The notes below the pieces were generated by a model. That model saw only the letters and a list, made by a program, of their open reading frames with translations. It was not told the origin of the DNA and made no database searches. Shown piece by piece: positions 61,038 to 64,000 of a stretch of 64,000 nucleotides of DNA. Every line of letters begins with the position of its first letter. Positions within the stretch are counted from its first letter, which is position 1. Both the position numbers and the translations under genes were made by a program. The stretch comes from Aestuariivita sp964402685 (GTDB lineage: Bacteria > Pseudomonadota > Alphaproteobacteria > Rhodobacterales > Rhodobacteraceae), in assembly GCA_964402685.1 (NCBI GenBank), contig CAYODE010000003.1, positions 1 through 64,000 on the forward strand. The letters run 5' to 3'.

Positions 61038-62228
61038 TTACCGCATCATCCGAAAATGCGCCATGATTTGCCCGTGATCTGAGGCCAGCTTGTTATAAGG
61101 CGCCTCAGGGTGGCTACCATCAGTCAGATGGTCGTTGAGGACGCTGAAATATTCCATAACGGCAATGGCTTTGGGCCAGTCCGGAAGGAAGTGGCGGGAC
61201 ATCAGGATCTGATCTATGCTTTCATACACCCCGCCGAATGACGCGGTGTAGACAACATCGCGCAGGGATTTGCGCACAAATTGCTTTTCGGCGGAATGCA
61301 GACGGACGCGATTGACGGCCTCAGAAATGCTCTCGTCCTCCTCGCCCGTATATCGATCCGCGGGGTGTTTCGCGTCATGGCGCAGCATCCAGGCGTAATT
61401 CTTGAAGGGCAATTCGCCGGCGATGATTTCAGAGCTGACAGCGTGTTCGCCATCGTTGAAATCGCCCAAAACAATCACTGGATGACCGGCATCCAGTTCT
61501 TCGACGATAGCGCTCCGCAGGACCCAAGCCTCTGCCATGCGGCGAAGCGCGCTACGCAGTGAGCCCATAGCCCGACCAGCCGGATCATAGGCCGTCAGAA
61601 CCGCCTCTGGCGCAAAGTCCGATCCTTCGGGACGTACATATTCGCCCAGTTTTGATTTCAAATGGCAGTTGAAGACGGTGATGACCTGACCCTTAATTGG
61701 TATACGCGCCATGAGGATCGGTCGGGACAGGCGCGAAATGGTATAGTGCCCGCCATTGCCACCGCCTAACTCGTTGAAGGGGATCGTGAGTGGTCCATCG
61801 AGTTCTTGAATGACCTGAGGAGGTTCGGCAAAGCCAAAGCGCGACAAGATCGCAACGCCGGGCCTGCGTGCGCCAGGTTCACCATCAAAGAGATTGGGTG
61901 CAAAGGCCAAACCGCCTTTCCCGTACGATGTATAGATCAGCTTTTTGAAGATTGCTTTGCGGTGATACCGCTTGGACGAGTCCGGGATTGTCGCATCATT
62001 CGCTGCTGCCCCGCGCCGGTCGGCCTCTTCAATCACCGACGTGAGCGCGTCTTCTTCGAAGATTTCCTGGAACCCGACGATATCGGCGTCAAGCGTCAAC
62101 AACTGATCAGCTAACCAGTCCTCTTTCCATGCATACTCCTCGGGCGTGTAAGACTGAAACCGATAGTATTCCTTGTCCGGACCTATCAGGTTTTTGACGT
62201 TGAAACTGGCGATGGTGAATTCAGTCAC
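61038..62228 (-). CDS. Endonuclease/exonuclease/phosphatase (EEP) family protein
   Basis: A 396-residue EEP-fold hydrolase. ASFNVKNLIGP and IVGFQEIFEEDALTSVIEEA give the first Asn and the metal Glu; VFNCHLKSKLGEYVRP supplies the catalytic His; VIVLGDFNDGEHAVSSEI the Asp/Asn pair; and KLASDHGQIMAHFRM the final Asp-His. The fold covers nucleases, phospholipid and sugar phosphatases; no signal peptide is seen, so cytoplasmic action is likely. Its start overlaps the threonine dehydratase stop by 4 bp. Confidence 0.85.
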   Translation of the reverse strand: MTEFTIASFNVKNLIGPDKEYYRFQSYTPEEYAWKEDWLADQLLTLDADIVGFQEIFEEDALTSVIEEADRRGAAANDATIPDSSKRYHRKAIFKKLIYTSYGKGGLAFAPNLFDGEPGARRPGVAILSRFGFAEPPQVIQELDGPLTIPFNELGGGNGGHYTISRLSRPILMARIPIKGQVITVFNCHLKSKLGEYVRPEGSDFAPEAVLTAYDPAGRAMGSLRSALRRMAEAWVLRSAIVEELDAGHPVIVLGDFNDGEHAVSSEIIAGELPFKNYAWMLRHDAKHPADRYTGEEDESISEAVNRVRLHSAEKQFVRKSLRDVVYTASFGGVYESIDQILMSRHFLPDWPKAIAVMEYFSVLNDHLTDGSHPEAPYNKLASDHGQIMAHFRMMR

Positions 62229-63205
62229 GACTGACCTCCAAATCGGGTTAGCGCGCTTGCAAAGATCGACGCATCGACGTTTCCACCGGATATGGTGCAG
62301 ATCACGTCATCGCCCTCGATCTGATCGCCATAGTAGAGTGCAGCCGCAAGGGCCACTGCACCGCCCGGTTCGGCGACGACTTTCAATCGTTCAAACGCGG
62401 CTACCATCGCTTGCAAGGCCTGATCTTCTGACACGACAAGTCCCGACCCGCACAGACGCTTCATGATTGGGAATGTGATTTGCCCGGGTGCGGGAGTGAT
62501 GATCGCATCACACAGACTGCCGGAAGTTCGGTTGTTGGTCTCGATCCCACCCGAGATCAAAGAGCGCGCCACATCATCGAATCCTTCGGGCTCCACAGGA
62601 CGCACCAGCATGTCCGGTGCCCTCGCCTCCAACGCCAACGCGATGCCCGATGTCAGACCACCGCCGCCGCAACAGACCAGCACGTCGGCCTTAGTGACAC
62701 CAACCTCAGCTGCCTGCGCGGCGATTTCCAATCCGGTTGTCCCTTGTCCGGCAATAACCTGTGGTTCGTCGAACGGCCGGATCAGAGTGAGTCCACGCTC
62801 TTCTGCCAGTGCCGCCCCGATCGCGGCGCGATCCTCTCCGGCACGATCGTAGAGCACAACTTCGGCGCCCAAGGCGCGTGTGTTGTCGATTTTCATCTGC
62901 GGCGCATCCGACGGCATGATGATCACTGCAGATGTGCCGTGCAGCTTAGCCGCAAGCGCCACGCCCTGGGCGTGGTTGCCGCTGGAAAACGCGATTACCC
63001 CTCGGGCGCGTACGTCATGGTCCAGCGCCGACAGAGCAGACCAACCGCCGCGGAATTTGAAGCTGCCCGTGTGCTGAAGACACTCCGGTTTAATCCAGAC
63101 CCGACGTCCGGCGATCTCATCCAGAAAGGGAGAGTTTAAAAGCGGTGTCTTGCGCGCATGCCCGTCCAACCGCTCCGCGGCGGCTTCGATCATGTCGATG
63201 TTCAT
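62225..63205 (-). CDS. Threonine/serine dehydratase (PLP, fold type II)
   Basis: A 326-residue PLP enzyme. The lysine that binds PLP is in QHTGSFKFRGGWSAL (about residue 50), the phosphate-binding glycine loop is LVCCGGGGLTSGIALALEA, and SSGNHAQGVALAAKLHG is the asparagine loop. It has no C-terminal ACT domain, so it resembles catabolic or serine/threonine dehydratases rather than IlvA. The ATG at 63205 overlaps the preceding hydrolase stop by 4 bp; a longer frame exists upstream but overlaps the hydrolase coding region entirely. Confidence 0.87.
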   Translation of the reverse strand: MNIDMIEAAAERLDGHARKTPLLNSPFLDEIAGRRVWIKPECLQHTGSFKFRGGWSALSALDHDVRARGVIAFSSGNHAQGVALAAKLHGTSAVIIMPSDAPQMKIDNTRALGAEVVLYDRAGEDRAAIGAALAEERGLTLIRPFDEPQVIAGQGTTGLEIAAQAAEVGVTKADVLVCCGGGGLTSGIALALEARAPDMLVRPVEPEGFDDVARSLISGGIETNNRTSGSLCDAIITPAPGQITFPIMKRLCGSGLVVSEDQALQAMVAAFERLKVVAEPGGAVALAAALYYGDQIEGDDVICTISGGNVDASIFASALTRFGGQS

Positions 63206-64000
63206 TGCAACTTCTCCACCCAGGTTCTTAAGGCCGCAACCGACGCGGGTTCGTCCAGATACGGGATATGCGCGCGGTCTGGCACGTCGGCCACGATCAG
63301 GTCCGGTGCCCGGCGAGCCATTTCCGCTACTGTATCGGCCGACAACAGGTCCGAGTTCGCACCGCGGATCACAGCCATCGGTTTGCCTATCAATGCATCG
63401 AAGAACGGCCAAAGATCCGGGCTAGGCTGTGCTCCCGCGTCCAGCACCGCATCGCGTAGCTTGGGGTCGTAGGTGATTTCCAAACCTTGAGGGGTTTCCT
63501 GATAAAGTTTGGTGACTTCTTCCATCCATCGGCTCTCTGGCACGTTGGCGAAGCCGGCCATTACTTTTGGCATTTCACGTGCTGCTTCTGCATGGGTTTT
63601 CCAAATAGGATTGCGGCCAATGTAATTCTTAATGACCTCAAGGCCGACGGGTTCGATGACCGGCCCTATATCGTTGAACACCACACCCAAAATGCGGTCA
63701 GGCGCTGCCACGCCCATGCCCATCGCGACAAGCCCACCACGCGACGTACCCAGAATAGCTGCTTTTTCCAGCGCTAAGTGATCCATCAGCGCGAGAACAT
63801 CGCCAACTTCCACCGGGATTGCGTAGCTCATGTAGTCCTTGGCCCATTCAGATTGTCCGCGCCCGCGGTAGTCCGTTTTGATCAAGCGACAATCGGAGAG
63901 ATGAGGTGTAACGTAATCGAAGTCGGCCGTGTTTCGGGTCAGACCGGATAGGCACAAAACTGGCAGCCCCTTGCCTTCGTCCGTGTAGTAAAGGTTCAGC
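63202..64000 (-). CDS. Alpha/beta hydrolase (5' end outside window)
   Basis: The visible 265 codons encode an alpha/beta hydrolase. The beginning lies off the right edge: the frame stays open to 64000, reading LNLYYTDEGKGLPVLCLSGL before the first internal start codon. Key parts are the oxyanion segment CLSGLTRN, YRGRGQSEWA, the nucleophile elbow ILGTSRGGLVAMGMGVA, and PDRAHIPYLDEPASVAALR with the catalytic His. It heads, within this window, the minus-strand operon leading to the dehydratase, EEP protein, pcaD and pcaB. Substrate unknown. Confidence 0.85.
   Translation of the reverse strand, partial: LNLYYTDEGKGLPVLCLSGLTRNTADFDYVTPHLSDCRLIKTDYRGRGQSEWAKDYMSYAIPVEVGDVLALMDHLALEKAAILGTSRGGLVAMGMGVAAPDRILGVVFNDIGPVIEPVGLEVIKNYIGRNPIWKTHAEAAREMPKVMAGFANVPESRWMEEVTKLYQETPQGLEITYDPKLRDAVLDAGAQPSPDLWPFFDALIGKPMAVIRGANSDLLSADTVAEMARRAPDLIVADVPDRAHIPYLDEPASVAALRTWVEKLQ

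Noticed and set aside
63206..63412. N-terminal extension of the threonine dehydratase
   Set aside because: It lies wholly inside the upstream hydrolase gene in another frame; the ATG at 63205 gives the normal length and a 4-bp overlap.

Overview
The window looks like a chromosomal segment from an alphaproteobacterium, most likely a marine Rhodobacterales (Roseobacter-group) species. This is inferred from protein families and gene order, such as TmpA/TmpB phosphonate oxygenases, pca genes, a LysR-linked DabA/DabB carbon system and a type I secretion locus with a very large VCBS/RTX protein. Base composition is moderately GC-rich and coding is dense, with many 4-bp start/stop overlaps. I saw no rRNA, tRNA, CRISPR array, insertion sequence or phage gene. 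One run of 100 Ns (40692-40791) marks an unresolved assembly gap inside a repeat-rich gene.

Layout. (1) 1-1687: partial ribulose-phosphate 3-epimerase, a GNAT acetyltransferase and a DUF1045 2H-phosphoesterase-like protein. (2) 1757-9548, minus strand: a tightly overlapping envelope-glycan cluster (nucleotide-sugar dehydrogenase, four glycosyltransferases, a histidine phosphatase, a polysaccharide-deacetylase-like protein and a small methyltransferase). (3) 9682-12057: a large MscS-type channel. (4) 12099-17962, minus strand: a complete Yej-like peptide ABC importer. (5) 18143-22041, plus strand: a second small methyltransferase, a creatininase-family hydrolase, a MaoC-phosphotransacetylase fusion and acetate kinase. 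(6) 22118-27095: DabA/DabB inorganic carbon (DAB) system with a divergent LysR regulator. (7) 27114-31113: a fused indolepyruvate ferredoxin oxidoreductase-type enzyme with a divergent Lrp/AsnC regulator.

(8) 31265-49075: the most distinctive region. A TolC/ABC/HlyD type I secretion operon and a convergent CHASE2 class III nucleotide cyclase precede a giant secreted protein with FecR, cadherin/VCBS repeats, a VWA domain and an RTX tail. After this come a DUF3307 membrane protein and an ABC-type membrane protein whose ATPase motifs are degenerate and which ends in a cyclic-nucleotide-binding domain. The cyclase and the cNMP-binding protein bracket the adhesin, which suggests cyclic-nucleotide control of surface attachment; this is inference.

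(9) 49092-55718: mixed accessory metabolism (FAH-family hydrolase, SqrR/BigR-like thiol-sensing ArsR regulator, enolase-superfamily enzyme, ClbS/DfsB protein), a perfect FNR-type site, a globin gene broken by one in-frame amber codon, an atypical SDR, an F420-reductase-like protein and a LysR regulator. (10) 55736-64000, minus strand: the TmpB/TmpA pair predicted to turn 2-trimethylaminoethylphosphonate into glycine betaine and phosphate, an MFS transporter, pcaB, pcaD, an EEP-family hydrolase, a threonine/serine dehydratase and a partial alpha/beta hydrolase.
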